Source: Chlorophyllum brunneum (lineage: Eukaryota > Basidiomycota > Agaricomycetes > Agaricales > Agaricaceae). Taken from it: a stretch of DNA of 64,000 nt. This document shows positions 45,511 to 58,098 of this stretch, piece after piece. Every line of letters begins with the position of its first letter. Within the stretch, counting starts at the first letter, position 1. The stretch is from assembly GCA_963576785.1 (NCBI GenBank), contig OY756147.1, positions 186,001 to 250,000 on the forward strand, in the 5' to 3' direction. The notes beneath the pieces were generated by a model, which made no database searches, was not told the DNA's origin, and worked only from the letters and a program-made list of their open reading frames with translations. The position numbers and the translations under genes are program-made.

Positions 45511-46612
45511 TGTTATGTCCAAACCTCGAACCTATGTCAGAGGTTACGACAAGTTTCCAGAAGCAATACCACTTGTCCTACTACCATGATCCAATGATGC
45601 CATTATTGACTCTCTACTTTGACTAGCCTGGAAATACATGCCATACTTACATGTATATGACACCAATGGACTCTACGGCACCTGGAACAACGGTTGGAAA
45701 GCACGATCAACCACTGAAGAAACTATGCAGTATATCCACCCTTACATGTACACTTGTGGTCCAGTGCTCGAAGCACTCATTCACCAACAAATCGCCAATG
45801 GAATCTACTGCATAGAAATGTGACCTAAAGACTTATCACCAGACGACAAACCTGCTGTACCCAGTAGTGACAGCAACAATTCTCCTCATCTGCTATTGCA
45901 ATCTACTCGAGCCTTTGTCGAGTCACCCGAGTCCTATCTCTCTGAAGAACCAATCGTATCTATGTCATCCCTATCATCTGACTCCAACCATCCTATGGAT
46001 GCAGTTCTTCCATCACTACTGTCATCATCATCGTCTTCTACCACTTCATCCTACATGTCTTGCGACTGTAGCTGTTCTGATGAATCTCCATCATTATCAT
46101 TGGAGATCTTTGAGGATGAGTAAGCACTCATCCGTTTCACTGTCATCAGTTTCACTTCACTCTATGTTTAGCTGTTTCATCTTTATCAGTTTCACATTTA
46201 TCTTTAGTACCTTGAAGTTTCATATCTATCAGTTTCACATTGTGAAACATGTTTCAGTCTCATTATCTATACTCCATAGTATTTATAGAAAAGAAGTAGT
46301 TAGTATAAATAGCCAACTGTATTGGGAAGTCAAAGCTTAAGCTTTGATCTTCTACAGGGATAGCCTTCTTGATCACCCAAGAAGAGTTTCCATTGACAGT
46401 TGCTATCAATCAATAGAAGATTGCTAAACTGCTTATTCTCTACTTGCCCTTATCACTCAGAGCTATGAGATAAACGGGATTCCCATTTCTTGGTTAAGTA
46501 ATGACAGTTTGATAACGTTTGCTTATCCGGTTACTTGGCTGAGATAGGTATTAAGGCCATACTCTAGAGGTCACATCCTCTTCGATTGCCCTTAGTAGCC
46601 GAAGCCGTAACA
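45511..46612 (+). repeat. Element-F 5' LTR, about 1.1 kb
   Basis: Starts TGTTATGTCC exactly where Gypsy-4 ORF3 breaks off and ends GAAGCCGTAACA (TGTTA/TAACA). TATAAATA at 46304-46311 fits a promoter about 300 bases before the LTR end, and a gag region follows. The first 613 bases carry an ORF; 46140-46260 has several copies of (A/T)TCAGTTTCAC. The right border is inferred from the terminal motif, since the 3' LTR is outside the window. Confidence 0.65.
45515..46123 (+). pseudogene. ORF inside the Element-F LTR, about 202 codons, three TGA stops
   Basis: ATG lies 4 bases inside the LTR; TAA at 46121-46123. In one frame: MSKPRTYVRGYDKFPEA, three TGA (about 45587, 45620 and 45824) at positions where CGA is the simplest ancestor, YMPYLHVYDTNGLYGTWNNG, QYIHPYMYTCGPVLEALIHQ, then a serine-rich, acidic end (SPSLSLEIFEDE). 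Aromatic-rich and codon-like throughout. I recognise no family. It may be a protein encoded by the 3' LTR (or read into it) of the intact element. Confidence 0.55.
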
Positions 46613-47466
46613 ATAGATCAAAGCTTCCACTGAGTCATTTTGGCATAGGGTACAAGAACCCCAGTGTTATCTGCATTATTGCCATTGTCGCTGAACAAGG
46701 ATAACATCTTCCTGCATCATTGCTGTTGTTGCTGTTACAAGAAGCTGAGAAGAGTTGTACACAGTGCCTATCTGCTGCATAGGAGCGTAACTCACTATCA
46801 GTCACATAGGACCCACACTGCACCTGCCAGTACCTGGGGTACCCCTCAAGTTAGTAGGGCTAAGCACAAAGACCCACTCATAGAACGTACACTATCGACC
46901 GACTTTGTGGTTTCCTCCTTGAGAAGAAGAGAAACTTGCCTACCACATGTCCCACCTCTGGATTCCCATTGAGAAGTACTCTGGTTGAAAGAAGACCCAG
47001 AATGAATGGAAGGTCACAACCACTAGGCTACAGAGAAGCCGTCCATAGAGAAGCTAAACTGAGCGGCTGCCATCTAGTCAGCCAGATGATACTAGCAACT
47101 GTGAAGACACATCACACCTTGTCACTGTTACACCAGTAACGGATTCCTCCGAAAAGCAAGAGCACTCAGTAGAGGACACCCTCAAAACCTGTTGTGTATT
47201 CCCAGGAAGTACAGGAAGAAGTCGCAAATAATTGTCGGTGAGATAAAGGTGCAACTTGGTCAAGATTGAATGAGTCTGATGTCATGTGAAGCAAAAGGAG
47301 ACTACTCCACCCGCACCTCTGGTCTACAGGACTACATTGCAATCCAAGGCTGCAGAGCCTTACAGTGTTGAGCCTACTCAACAAACCTCCTAGCAAAACC
47401 CAGAACCAGTTCAATATTCCCCACTAGCCTCCATCCAATGGTCCACCTCAACCACTTCCCAACCCT
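46613..47466 (+). other. Element-F leader, no clear ORF
   Basis: Between the LTR and the gag region. Short frames only, several of them open in different frames. Primer binding site not identified. Confidence 0.45.
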
Positions 47467-48713
47467 TTGAACAACCCTCGACTAGTACCACAGCTAGTAG
47501 GATTAGAACCAGTGAACCTGCCCCAAGACAGAGTTCAGAGTCTTATTAGACACCTGCTTATACGCAATCCAAATGGGCACAACAAGCAATCTCAAGACAA
47601 CAATCACAGCAATCCTAGCAATCCCAGCAGTCTGACCAACAGTACAGAGAAACTGTCTCTACTGAGTCTGAACACTCAGACAACCCTGAGCACTCTGAAC
47701 ACAGAAGTGAGCACTCTGAAGAGCTACCACCCCAGACACCAGAACTTGAGCCCTGATACAAATTCGACAACAACATATCAAACTCACCAAACCCACTCGC
47801 TGGAGCCCTCCAGCTACTCCAAGAACAAAGAGAAAGGGAAGCTCAACAAAGTTAGACCAGCCAGATGACCAACTATCAGTCAACCAGCTACCAGACAACC
47901 CAACCAGTGGTACCTCCCAGTACCCACCAGCAGATGACCAGAATACCAGGACTTCCAATCACACTCAGGACAACCCAACAGCCACAAACCCACCAATTGT
48001 CCCCATCAAACTCCCCAGCAAGCTTGCCACCAAACTCACCCACAGAATCAAACATGCCAGACCCCAAGCTCCCAAAGCCCACCATTTTCTACAGTGACCT
48101 GCTTGACTATCCCAACTGGAAGCAGAACCTCCAGATCTACTTTGTATCACAGCCCAACAATCTACCAAATGACAAGTCCAAGATTATGTACGCCCTCCTT
48201 AGCATGGAATGATTGGCCAGGGAATGGAAACAAGCCTACACCATTTCACACACCACCAACAATGTCTTCAGCCCTACCCAGACCATCGAACAGTTCCTCA
48301 CAGAACTTGACACTTCATTTCTACCAGCAAATGACACCCTTGTCACCATCAACCAACTATCTAATGTCACCCAGAATGGACAACCCGCCACAGTCTATGT
48401 TGAGCAATTCAAGAATATGTGTACCCGAGCTGGAATCACCCACGCAGAGACCAAAATCACATTCTTCATTAAAGGACTGGATCTGTATTACAAAAGGCTT
48501 GTCTATAGTCAGAACCCTGCCCTGAATGACATCAATGCTTGGTACACAGCCACGTGAAATGCAGCAACAATGGCACGCCTACAACAGAATTTTAGCTCAA
48601 CAGGACATTGTCACTCAGTACGACATACCTCCCATCGCTCAAAATATCACACTCCAAAAGCATCAAGTTTGATGTCTTATGCAAGACCTTACCAGCCGAC
48701 TCAAAGAAGCAGT
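47467..48713 (+). pseudogene. Element-F gag (Ty3/Gypsy type), interrupted by LINE-D
   Basis: A Gln/Ser/Asn-rich N-terminal part (47467-47868), then after a frame change the capsid: PKLPKPTIFYSDLLDYPNWK (about 48060-48120), ALLSME, REWKQAYTISH, FLTELDTSFLPANDT, KNMCTRAGITHAETKITFFI and GLDLYYKRLVY (48410-48510), typical of the retrotransposon gag domain. Stops at 48210-48212 and 48555-48557. Unlike the gag of the chromoviruses here. Breaks off at the LINE-D 5' end; any pol lies beyond the window. Confidence 0.8.
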
Positions 48714-48797
48714 CATCCCTTCTTTGACTCGTACTACCACCATCGATTTGCAAAAGTCAATTATATGGTATAAGTCTATAGTACTTGGATATATTTC

Positions 48798-50960
48798 ATG
48801 CCTGCATTACGTTCCAATCTCTCTCCAAGAGAGACCATGCCTGATGGCAATGGGGAAGTCTTTGGGAACATACCACGTGTTCCAGCCCCCTCTATCTTTG
48901 TGGCCTCTGCGGCTCTGCCCCCTCCCAGCATCCTGTTTTCTAGGACGCTATCTATGACTAGGTCTTTCGTCCCCATGGACCAGGCCTATAGCAATACTGT
49001 TCCCCCGTCAGTCCTCAGCAGCAGGCTGTCTACACCACCAACTCTCTCAAACCCCCTCCAGGGTGAAGGAGACAAAACCATCCATTGGGCTTCCAAACAA
49101 TCAAGGCCGGAGGGAGACCAGTACTACTCAGGAGAGAACTGGGCTGATCAAGTTGAAGAAGAGCTAAAGCCCAAAGTCAAAGTCGATGATAAGGAAGAAG
49201 ACAACAAAGAGGATCGCGAAGACAGTCCAGAAGAATTTTACGATGATGCTGTCAGAGAGGTCGGCAAGATCTCTGAATGGGTCAAGGCCTGCAGCATGTA
49301 CAACATGAGTGGCAATGAGGGTCTGGCATTCGGGCAAGCCTTCACGGAACTAATGGAAACCTTGATGAAAGCAGGATGGCTCAAGGTGGTGGTTGATGAA
49401 AAGAAGAATGACCTCCACAGTTGGATGGAGGTAAATTTTGGTAAGATTATCGTCCTCGCTGAGGAAACCCCCCAGCCAGATGTTTCCGCCCTTCGGCGCG
49501 TGGCCTTCAAAGGCTCCACATGCAAACCTGACGACGTCTGCATGGAGGTTGTTGAACACATTGTCACTCTGGGTATCACCAATGGCAATGATGTCACTCG
49601 TTTGGGTATCTCCGATGATGATGTTCAAATGATCTCTGAAGCAGAGTTCAAGACCATTACCCACAACAAGAAGTGTAGGGTTCGGAAGCCAAGAAGGCCA
49701 ACCCCAGAGACCACCGCTACCGAGCCGAAAAAGGCTAACCCAACCACCAGGCCAAAGAAGACGACCCAGACCCTCCCTGTGCCTGCCAAAGCAGTCACCG
49801 TTAATGCCACCGCCTCCAAAGCGCCAGTATCCCTGCACCAACAGAAAGCAGGAAAAACCTCCTATACTGCAGCCATGGCTAAGGGGAGTAGGACTCCCAC
49901 TGGGCGTAACCCTCTCAAACTCCTTGAGTTTGTGAGCAAATTCCCGGAGTTATCCCATGAGAAGGTTGTTGCAATGTATGACGCCACCTTCTCCTCTCCC
50001 TCCCCTGTGAACAAGAAGCCGGCTAAGAAAGCTGGTACTATTTGCTCTACTCTGAATAGTCCTTTGCGCAAGCAAGTCATCATTCCCCTTCTTACCAGAC
50101 CCAATGTTTCCAACTTCAGGGCCATTATCAACTCTCTCAATGCTTGCCTCATAGCCGAGAAGTCAAAAACCCGAGTCATTGCCACCTTGCAGGGTAAGCT
50201 GGGCCTTATGGTCCACACCTCAGAGGTGTTGACCCCAACGGAGCTTGACGTTATCAAAGCGTGGCTCAAAGAGAAATTTGGAGGGATCACCATGGGTGAC
50301 ATCTCCCTCCCTAAATCCAAATTGTTCGTCAAAATCACGGACATTAGCTACATTACGCCCCAGGGACAGATCCTCACCGAGGCTGATGTTGTCACTTACA
50401 TCCAGAATTCCATCCACTCAGACGCCATCCAATTTGCAACATAGCCAAGAGTGCGACACAACTCCAAGCACTCAGACACCTGCACAGTGTGGTTCGAGAT
50501 CTGGGACTCCAAGGCTGGTTCCAACATCGAAAAAATCGAGAACAAGTTCCTCAACATCTATGGAGGCTTATTCCGCACCAGAAGGGCTAGCACTAACCTG
50601 GGCATTCCATTCTGTGCCAAGTGCTACAGATGGGGACACCCTCTAATCCAATGCCGAGCGAGGCTATTCACTTGCACACACTGCAAGGGCCCCCACTCCA
50701 CTACTAACCACTGCACCTTCACCTACTGCTGCAAGGGCAATGACAAGGCCAACCCACCTATCACGGCCACCCCCTTGGGAGAACCATGCCCCCACAAGGC
50801 TATGTGCCCCAACTGTGGTAAGGACCACCTTGCTACTGACCGCAGATGTCAGTTTTGGAAGAAGCGATTTGACCATGACTGGCATACCAACAAAGTGCTC
50901 GAATTACGAGCCAACAAAGGAGCTCCCCTAACCCCCTCCTCATTATCCCTGGCTAGTTGA
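48798..50960 (+). pseudogene. LINE-D ORF1 (gag-like), one internal stop
   Basis: ATG 48798 (MPALRSNLSPRETMPDGNG). One frame to 50960, with a single TAG at 50442-50444 (Gln codon in LINE-E). It is the best preserved ORF1 here: proline-rich N-terminus, acidic part, SEWVKACSMYNMSGNEGLAF, basic linker, conserved LLTRPNVSNFRAIINSLNAC block, then knuckles CAKCYRWGHPLIQC, CTHCKGPHSTTNH and CPNCGKDHLATDRRC. The TGA at 50958-50960 replaces a Gln codon present in LINE-B and LINE-E, whose ORF1 runs on to the ORF2 ATG. Confidence 0.92.
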
Positions 50961-50980
50961 AGCCAGACTAACCCCCCACA

Positions 50981-51388
50981 ATGAATAACATACCCGACAA
51001 CCAAGACAGGCCTCCACACTCACTTCTGAGTAAGCTGAAGGTCTACTCTCATAATGTTGGAAGATTGTATGGAGTGATGGAGACAGTCCTCGCATGTAGA
51101 GGTGATGTTGACCTCCTCCTAATACAAGAACCCCTGTGGAGATATCTCCGTGACATCCCTTTCTCTGTTTCTAACGATGGATCCCCACTTGTGGGAGGCC
51201 CAGTCCACCCGGACTGGATGCTCCTCTCATACCCAATCGTTGCCGAAGAAGTCCTTCAAGTTGGATGCTGGCAATACCCTCAATGAACAGTGAACATAGA
51301 ACACTGTACCACTCCCTGAGTCCTCACCTTTGCTCACAAGAGGCTCAAGCATCTCCGACTGTCTGTTAGAAGAGACATTGTTGATCAT
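50981..51388 (+). pseudogene. LINE-D ORF2, first part (endonuclease start)
   Basis: ATG 50981 (MNNIPDNQDRPPHSLLSKLK), with LKVYSHNVGRLYG, LLLIQEPLWRYLRDI and GGPVHPDWMLLSYPIVAEEV. Stops at 51284 and 51319. Ends in the left target duplication of LINE-E and resumes at 58195. Confidence 0.9.
51375..51388. repeat. Left target-site duplication of LINE-E
   Basis: ACATTGTTGATCAT, matched at 58181-58194 by ACATCGTTGATCAT (one transition). Both lie in LINE-D ORF2 (RRDIVDH). Confidence 0.9.
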
Positions 51389-51857
51389 TTTTATTTTATT
51401 TTTTATTTTATTTTTTAATCAACAATTTATATAGCGGTGCTCGAATGCAGTCCGTGTGTACATACATACAAAGGCAGAATGTACAGAATGTTCAGAGAAG
51501 GGAAAGTAGACTACAAGTAAACTAATCCCACGAGACTCGTTGTCATCTAGCGCGTACATTAGAGAGATGTTTGGTACCTACGATGTTCAGTGAAAAGAGA
51601 GAAGAGAAGGGATTCGGAAAGAGAGAGAGTGAGAGTGAGAAATTGATAGAAGAGAAACTATCTACTTGCAATCACAAGGGGGAACATCAAACGGTACATA
51701 GCATGTGGGCAGGTATTTACCCGGGCACCATGGGAGAGATGGAAGTTGAATGAAAACTATATAAAATAGTAGACGAACGAGGGAAGGAGAGATAGAGAAA
51801 TGAATTGGAAATCCATAACTGGGAGAGCAAAAGAAAAAAGAAGAAAAGAAAAGGATC

Positions 51858-54800
51858 CTACGCAGGGACCCAAACCTCCTTTGGACTTGATGACGATACA
51901 ACGGTGGAATTGAACCGGCACGGATACGAGGGCGGTCAGGTTCCAGAGGGAAGCTGAACACGGAGGGGTTACGACACAAGAAGTTGACGAATGTCTTGAT
52001 CATGTCGATGCCGAAATGATGATCGAAGTTATTGCATCAATACAGGATGTGTGACCGCGTTTGCACCATTTGACTGTTGCAGTGGTGGCACGAAAGGTCC
52101 TCGTTAGGAAAGAATTGTAGTCGATATTCTCCAATCGGGGCATGGCATAGTATGGCACGACAAGCTCTTGTGAAGAGCTGGGGCTGGTATCTGCATTCTC
52201 ATATCCATGGACCGGACTTGATGTGCGACAATAAGGCGGAGGCTCCATTCGCTCGCACCGGTAGGTGGAGGAAGGAGCTACCGCTGTAAGTCTTGAACCC
52301 GAACATGGCTTGCCATGTATGAATGGCGTGTTCGGCGGACTTCTTGCGAAGGTAGTCGATCGAGTTTGGTACTCGGTGATTTCGACCCCGGTTAGGCCAG
52401 GCGACCGTTTGGATCCAGTCATGCATGGCTTTTTGTATCCCGTACTTGCATTTCGATGGCGTGTGATAAAACGAAAGGCGGTGTCGATCTGACTTGATGA
52501 ACCAAGCCAGGAGCGCCTTCGAGGTGAGGATGGACTGTCGTTGGCAGGAATGCGGCGAACAGTTGAGTAAGAGCCGGGAGGCTGCGATGGAGTCGGTGAA
52601 CACATGCATGTGTTCAACCTGGTCGTAGTCAGCCGTAGCGAGCACCTTGGTAATACCTAAGTACTGCGCTACTAGTTCTGTGTCCGTTGATGTAGTTCCT
52701 CCAAGTCTCTTCATGATAGAGCTCCCGCCGTCGAGATGTCGAATGGTGGCTGCCGCCGTAAACTGGCTGGCAAGCGGATTGGGATTGGGGTGGACCAAGC
52801 CATCCGTACCGATCGTGATGGATTTTGCGTCCGTCGTCGCATTCGTTGTTACATCGTCCCAAAGCGTCTTTGAGAGGTGAGGGTTGTCCCGGTTGAATCC
52901 TATAAAAGTTACATTAGTAGAGAAACGGTCAAGTAACCTATGTCCGGGCCAGAGAGATTTAGAAACGGAATTAAAATGTTCTATATACCAAGTCTCGGGG
53001 GTGGGGTGCGAAAAGTCCATCACAGCTCCAAGTGTCTTCTTCTTTTGAACCTCTGTGAAGTTCTTGATGTGAAGTCGGTGGGGGGAAGAATGATACTCTT
53101 TCGTCAATCTTGCTAGTGTGTGTTCATCGTCCAACGTATGAAGCCTCGACGATTGTCGTTCAGCCAACTTTCGGAGATGAAGCTTGATGGGCATCAGCTC
53201 CGCAAGGGACTCTACGCCACCAGTGGGAGAAGTGCGGAAGGCCCCAGTAATCCAGAGTGCCACCCTTTGTTGCATTTTGTTTAGGATCTCGCAAGTTCCC
53301 TTGGTACGGGATCGATCATGAAACCATAGTCAGAATCCATATGTCGCAACCAGTACGACACACGAATGGTATAGTAGCCTCTTATTGCTGGGAGACAGAC
53401 CCCTGACGGAGTTCCCCAGCATCTTTATTGCCTTGATTATGGATATTGCCTTGGCGGAATAGAATCGAACGTGTTTTTTGAAGGTCAATGTCCGGTTGAA
53501 GTAGAAGCCGAGGTACCGCCAATGAGTCTTTGGTTTGAGGGGGTTGCGACCCATGAATGGTGGGGATCCCAAATCAATGGAGGGATTTGAGTCTTGTCTC
53601 GCACGCGTGAAGTGAAAGATCTCGGACTTGCCGTGTTCAATTTCCAGGCCGAATTCGTTCATGAGCTGCTCCATGTCGCGGTACATGTGTTGCAGGATTT
53701 CCACGTTCTTCTCCAGAGATGGGGATTGCACGATTAAAGTGCCGTCATCGACGAATGACAGGACATCAAAGTCCTACTTGTCACGGTATTCCTCCATACG
53801 GGTGTCAAAGATGTGTAAGAGAGGGGCGAGGAATAAAGCAGAGAGAATAGGGCTGAGGGCTGAGCCCTGACCTACTCCTACCGCTGCGTCGTATTCCGGG
53901 GAAGTTTCATTATTCCACCGGTAGGTAGTGCGGCGTTCTTTTAGGTAGTTGTGGAAGAATGCTGCGACCTGGGGGGGAAATCCTTGTCATCGTAGAATTT
54001 CGATAAGGAGATCGTGGTTTAGGGAGGGGAAGAATTGGGCCATGTCGAATGCAAGCACCGACGTTTTCTTTTTCTTCGTCCAAGCTCCCTGGATAATGTG
54101 TGTCAGGAAGAGACCCGCGTCCTCAGTGGACCTCTGGCAGATCGCTCCCAATTGGTGTGGATGGAGGACCTTGAATTTAACAGCCTCGAATTGGAGTCGC
54201 TTGGCGAGCATTTTCTCGATGAGCTTGCCAAACGTGTTGAGGAGGACGATTGGTCGGAACGCCTTCGGAGTGGAGTAGTCGGGTTTATTGGGTTTCGGAA
54301 TAATCACTGACGTTGACTTTTTGAAGTGGGTAGGCCAGTGCCCAATGCTCAGACACGCACTGCCGATTTTGAGGAATAGATCGGCGCAAGTTTCATCAGT
54401 GATGATCTGTTTGAGATGGGACCAGGAAACATAGTCGGGACCGGGGGAAGAAGAATTCGAGGTATCCTTGAGTGACTCCGTCATCTCAAGGAGAGAGAAG
54501 TCTACCCAAGTCCTATTCTCCATTCCGTTCAGGGGGGGGAGTTCATCTAGAACCGCCACATTCGTTGGTCTATCGCGAGCAGCGTTGTAGTGGGAGTCAA
54601 GAGCCGTCCACAGATTGTCTAGTGTGAGACATGGTCGGCCGTTGTGGTGCATGGCTTCCGTGGCTGGAAGTGCGCGGTCTTTAACCCATGGCGTGAGATC
54701 CCACGGGCGTTTTCGGTTGACGGAGATTTCTTGTATCTTCTTGTCGAAGTAAGCTCTTTTCGTTTTCCTCATGGTTTTGCGAAAAGCATTCCATTTGCAT

Positions 54801-55903
54801 TTGTTCTTGCGGTCTGCGCAGTGTGTAGCAAGTGCCGTCGAGTACTCCTCGTTCCACCAGGTCTTGGATCTAGTGGTGATCTTGGTCTTCTTTGCATTCC
54901 GAGTCCATGATCTGTCAAATAAAACTCCCAATTCGGCAACAGCTCTCTCCAGCTCATCTGCATCGTTCATCGGCCAGTTCTTGTTCTTGATTCCTTCTAC
55001 AATATCTGTCAGGAACCTGGTTTCCTCTTCCGAGTCTTTGGGGATGGTCAATCTTTCGACGACGACATCCATCTGCGGAATAGGTAACCTGATTAGCAGG
55101 GGGGCATGGTCTGAATTGTACCAATCACCGTCCTGGATAGTGTGGGAGGGAATGTGTGAAAGCATTCCCAAAACAAAGATTAGGTCGATGACCGTGTCTG
55201 GTAAGTTGGGGTCCGAGGCATATCGAGTCGGCTTGGCCTCAGATGGAGTAGTCCTCACAAGGTTGAGGGCTTTGGTGACCATAAGGAGTCGGTCTGCACT
55301 CGCCGGATGTTGATCCGTTGAGGGGTCCCAGAACTCCGATCTGATGTTGATGTCTCCTCCCAAAAGAAGAAAGGGCGGGAGGTCGAAGAGTCACTCCTCG
55401 AGGAAGTGGAGCACAGTGTTACGGCTGTCGTTATAAACATTCAACAGCAGCAGTTCTTCTCCTCTCGCATATAGAGATATACACAGGAGGTCTCGATGGT
55501 CGATTACGTCTCTTCGGATGGAGGGTCAGAGTCGTTTTAGCCTTTTATGAGCAAAGGCGAGGACTTGTGGCGTGGTACAGTATTCCATATTGATCGTACG
55601 TTGAGGATATCATCGGTGTCCCACTTGTAGGACTTCTTCGGCGATAATAGGATAAGAAAGGAGAGTCCAGTCCGGGTGCACTGGGCCTCCTATGAGGGGC
55701 GCTCCGTCATTAGAGACAGATGAGGGGATGTCTCGGAGGTATCTCCAAGGGGGTTCTTGTATGAGGAGGAGGTCGACATCACCTCTACGTGCGAGGACTG
55801 TCTCCATCACTCCATACAATCTACCTACGTTGTGAGAGCAGACCTTCAACTCATTCAATAGTGAACGAGGAGGCCTGTCTTGCTCGTCGGGGACGTTATT
55901 CAT
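51858..55903 (-). pseudogene. LINE-E ORF2: endonuclease, RT, RNase H (best preserved)
   Basis: ATG 55903. Long open blocks 55363-53987 and 53275-52199. Endonuclease: LLIQEPPWRYLRDI, GGDINIRSEFWDPSTDQHPA, YNSDHAPLLIRLP. RT: VIIPKPNKPDYSTPKAFRPI, LAFDMAQFFPSLNH (motif A), FVDDGTLI (motif C, about 53745). RNase H: ITIGTDGLVHPNPNPLASQ (about 52810), TELVAQYLGI, HVFTDSIAASRLLL. C-terminus CHHCNSQMVQTRSHILY. Stops near 55610, 55540, 55395, 53985, 53775, 52197 and 52050 (several TGA at CGA-type sites). End near 51858 inferred from LINE-0. Confidence 0.93.
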
Positions 55904-58098
55904 TGAGGGGGGTTCATCTGGCTTTGACTAGCCCGGGATGGTGAGGAGGTGGGTGACGGAACTCCTTTGTTCGCTCGGAGCTCGAGCGCTTTGTTTGCAT
56001 GCCGGTCATGGTCGAATTGCTTTCTCCAAAACTGACACTTACAGTCGGTAGCGAGGTGGTCCTTGCCACAGTTGGAGCATGTCACCTTGTGGGGGCAAGA
56101 TTCTCTGAGGGGGGTGGCTGCGATAGGTGGCGTGGCCTTATTGTTGCCCTTGCAACAGTGGGCGAACGATCAGTGGTTAGCGGTGGAGTGTGGCCCTTTG
56201 CAGTGTGCACAAGTGAAAAGCCTCACTCGGCAGCGAACTAGGGGGTGGCCCCATTGACAGCATTTGCCACAGAATGGCACTCCCGGGTTTGCGGTTGCCT
56301 TCCTGATGCGGAAGAGCCCTCCGTAAATGTTGAGGAACTTGTCCTCGATCTTCGCCAAGTTGGATCCCACCTTAGAGTCCCAGATCTCGAACCACACCGT
56401 ACAGGTGTCCGAATGTTTTGAGTTGCGTTGTGCACATGGTTGCGATGTGAATTGGATGGCGTTGGAGTGGATCAAACTCTGGATGCTAGAGACCACATTG
56501 GCCTCAGTGAGGATCTGTCCTCGGGGTGTAATGTAATTTACGTCCATGACTTTCACGAACGACTTGGACCTAGGGAGGCTGGCATCACCCGTCGTGATCC
56601 CTCCGAATTTCTCCTTGAGCCATGCTTTGACAATGTCGAGCTCCGTGAGGGTTAAGACCTCCGAGGTGTGGACCATAAGGCCCAGCTTACCCTGCGAGGT
56701 GGCAATAACCCTCGTTTTGGACTTCTCCGCGATCAGGCACGCATTGAGAGAGTCTATGATGGCCCCGAAGTTGGTGACAGCGGGACCCGTGAGAAGGGGG
56801 ATGATCACTTGCTTTCACGAGGGACCGTTAAGGGTGGAGCGAATAGTCCCAGCTTTGTTAGTTGGTTTCTTATTTGCCAGGGGGGCGGAAGGAGAGTAAG
56901 TGGCATCATACATCGCCACAATCTTCTCATTGGAGAGCTCGGGGAATTTACTCGCAAACTCTAAGAGTTTGAGAGGATCCCTAGTGTTGGTGGTGGGGGC
57001 GGCATTAGAGGGGGTCTTCTTGGCTGCCATCGAGGCATAGGAAGATTTTGCTCCTTCCTGGGGGTTGGTTCTCTTACCGTTGGTTGCGGGAGTCGGAGTT
57101 TTGATGGCCTTGGCAGGCGCGGTGGCGGGGGCGGCCATGGTGGGTGCAATGGGGCTCGTCTTTTTTGGTCCAGGGATTCCTGGAGCCGTATTTCTCGGTT
57201 TCCTGGCTCGTTTCTTCTTTCCATAAGCCACGGTCTTGAACTCCACCTCAGAGATCATTTGAACGTCATCATTGGAGATACCCGAATGAGTGACATCATT
57301 GCCAACGGAGATACCCGGAGTGACAATGTGTTCGATGACCTCCATGTGGACGTCGTCAGGTTTGCGCGTGGGGCCTTTGGGGGCCACGCTGGAAAGGTGT
57401 GCAACGTCGAGCTGAGGGGAATCCTCAGCGTCGACAGTGTACTTACCAAAATTCCTCCCCAACCAATTTTGGAGATCGTCCTTCTTTTCATCGACTATTA
57501 CCTTAAGCCATCCCTTCATGCCTAAGGTCTCCGTCAATTCTGTGAACGCATGCCCGAAAGCCAGTCCTTCATTGCCACTCATGTTGAAGGTGCTGCAGGC
57601 TTTTACCCACTCTGAGATCTTACTGACCTCTTTCACAGCATCTTCATAAAACTCTTCAGGACCTTCTTCCTGATCCTCTTGGGTTTCGTCCTCGTCTTCT
57701 TCGACTTGGACTCTTCTCTTTGGTGTGAGCTCCTCTTCGACCTGTTCAGCCCAGCTTTCTTTCAAGTAATATTGATCACCGCTGACTCTTGTCCGTTTGG
57801 AGGCGTGGTGAATGGTGCAGTCTCCTTTGCCCTGGAGGGGGTTCGAGGAAATCGAGGTAGGTGTGGTTGGCCTGCTACTCAGGACCGACGGGGAGACGGT
57901 GTTACTGTAGGCCTGGTCTGTATGTACAAAGGGCCTAGTCGTAATTGGCGTCCTAGGGAACAGGACACCTGGGGGGGGCAAAGCCGGAGAGGCCGTGAAG
58001 ATGGAGGGGGGTGAAACATGTATTGTGTCTCTAAAGACTTCCCCGTCGCCGTCGGGCGTGGGCTCTCTAGGAGAGAAGTTTGAACGTAGCGCAGGCAT
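55900..58098 (-). pseudogene. LINE-E ORF1 (gag-like), two stops
   Basis: 732 codons nominal from ATG 58098 (MPALRSNFSPREPTPDGDGE) to TGA 55902-55900. Stops at 56815-56817 and 56170-56172, both TGA where LINE-B or LINE-D has CGA or CGC. Same plan as the others: VQVEEDEDETQEDQEEGPEE acidic block, SEWVKACSTFNMSGNEGLAF, GKKKRARKPRN basic linker, LLTGPAVTNFGAIIDSLNAC, and knuckles CGKCCQWGHPLVRC, CAHCKGPHSTANH and CSNCGKDHLATDCKC. Confidence 0.93.

Noticed and set aside
45515..46123. The LTR ORF as a host gene exon
   Set aside because: It begins 4 bases after the exact point where Gypsy-4 is interrupted by TGTTATG and lies within TGTTA/TAACA borders before a gag region, so a mobile-element origin is more likely.
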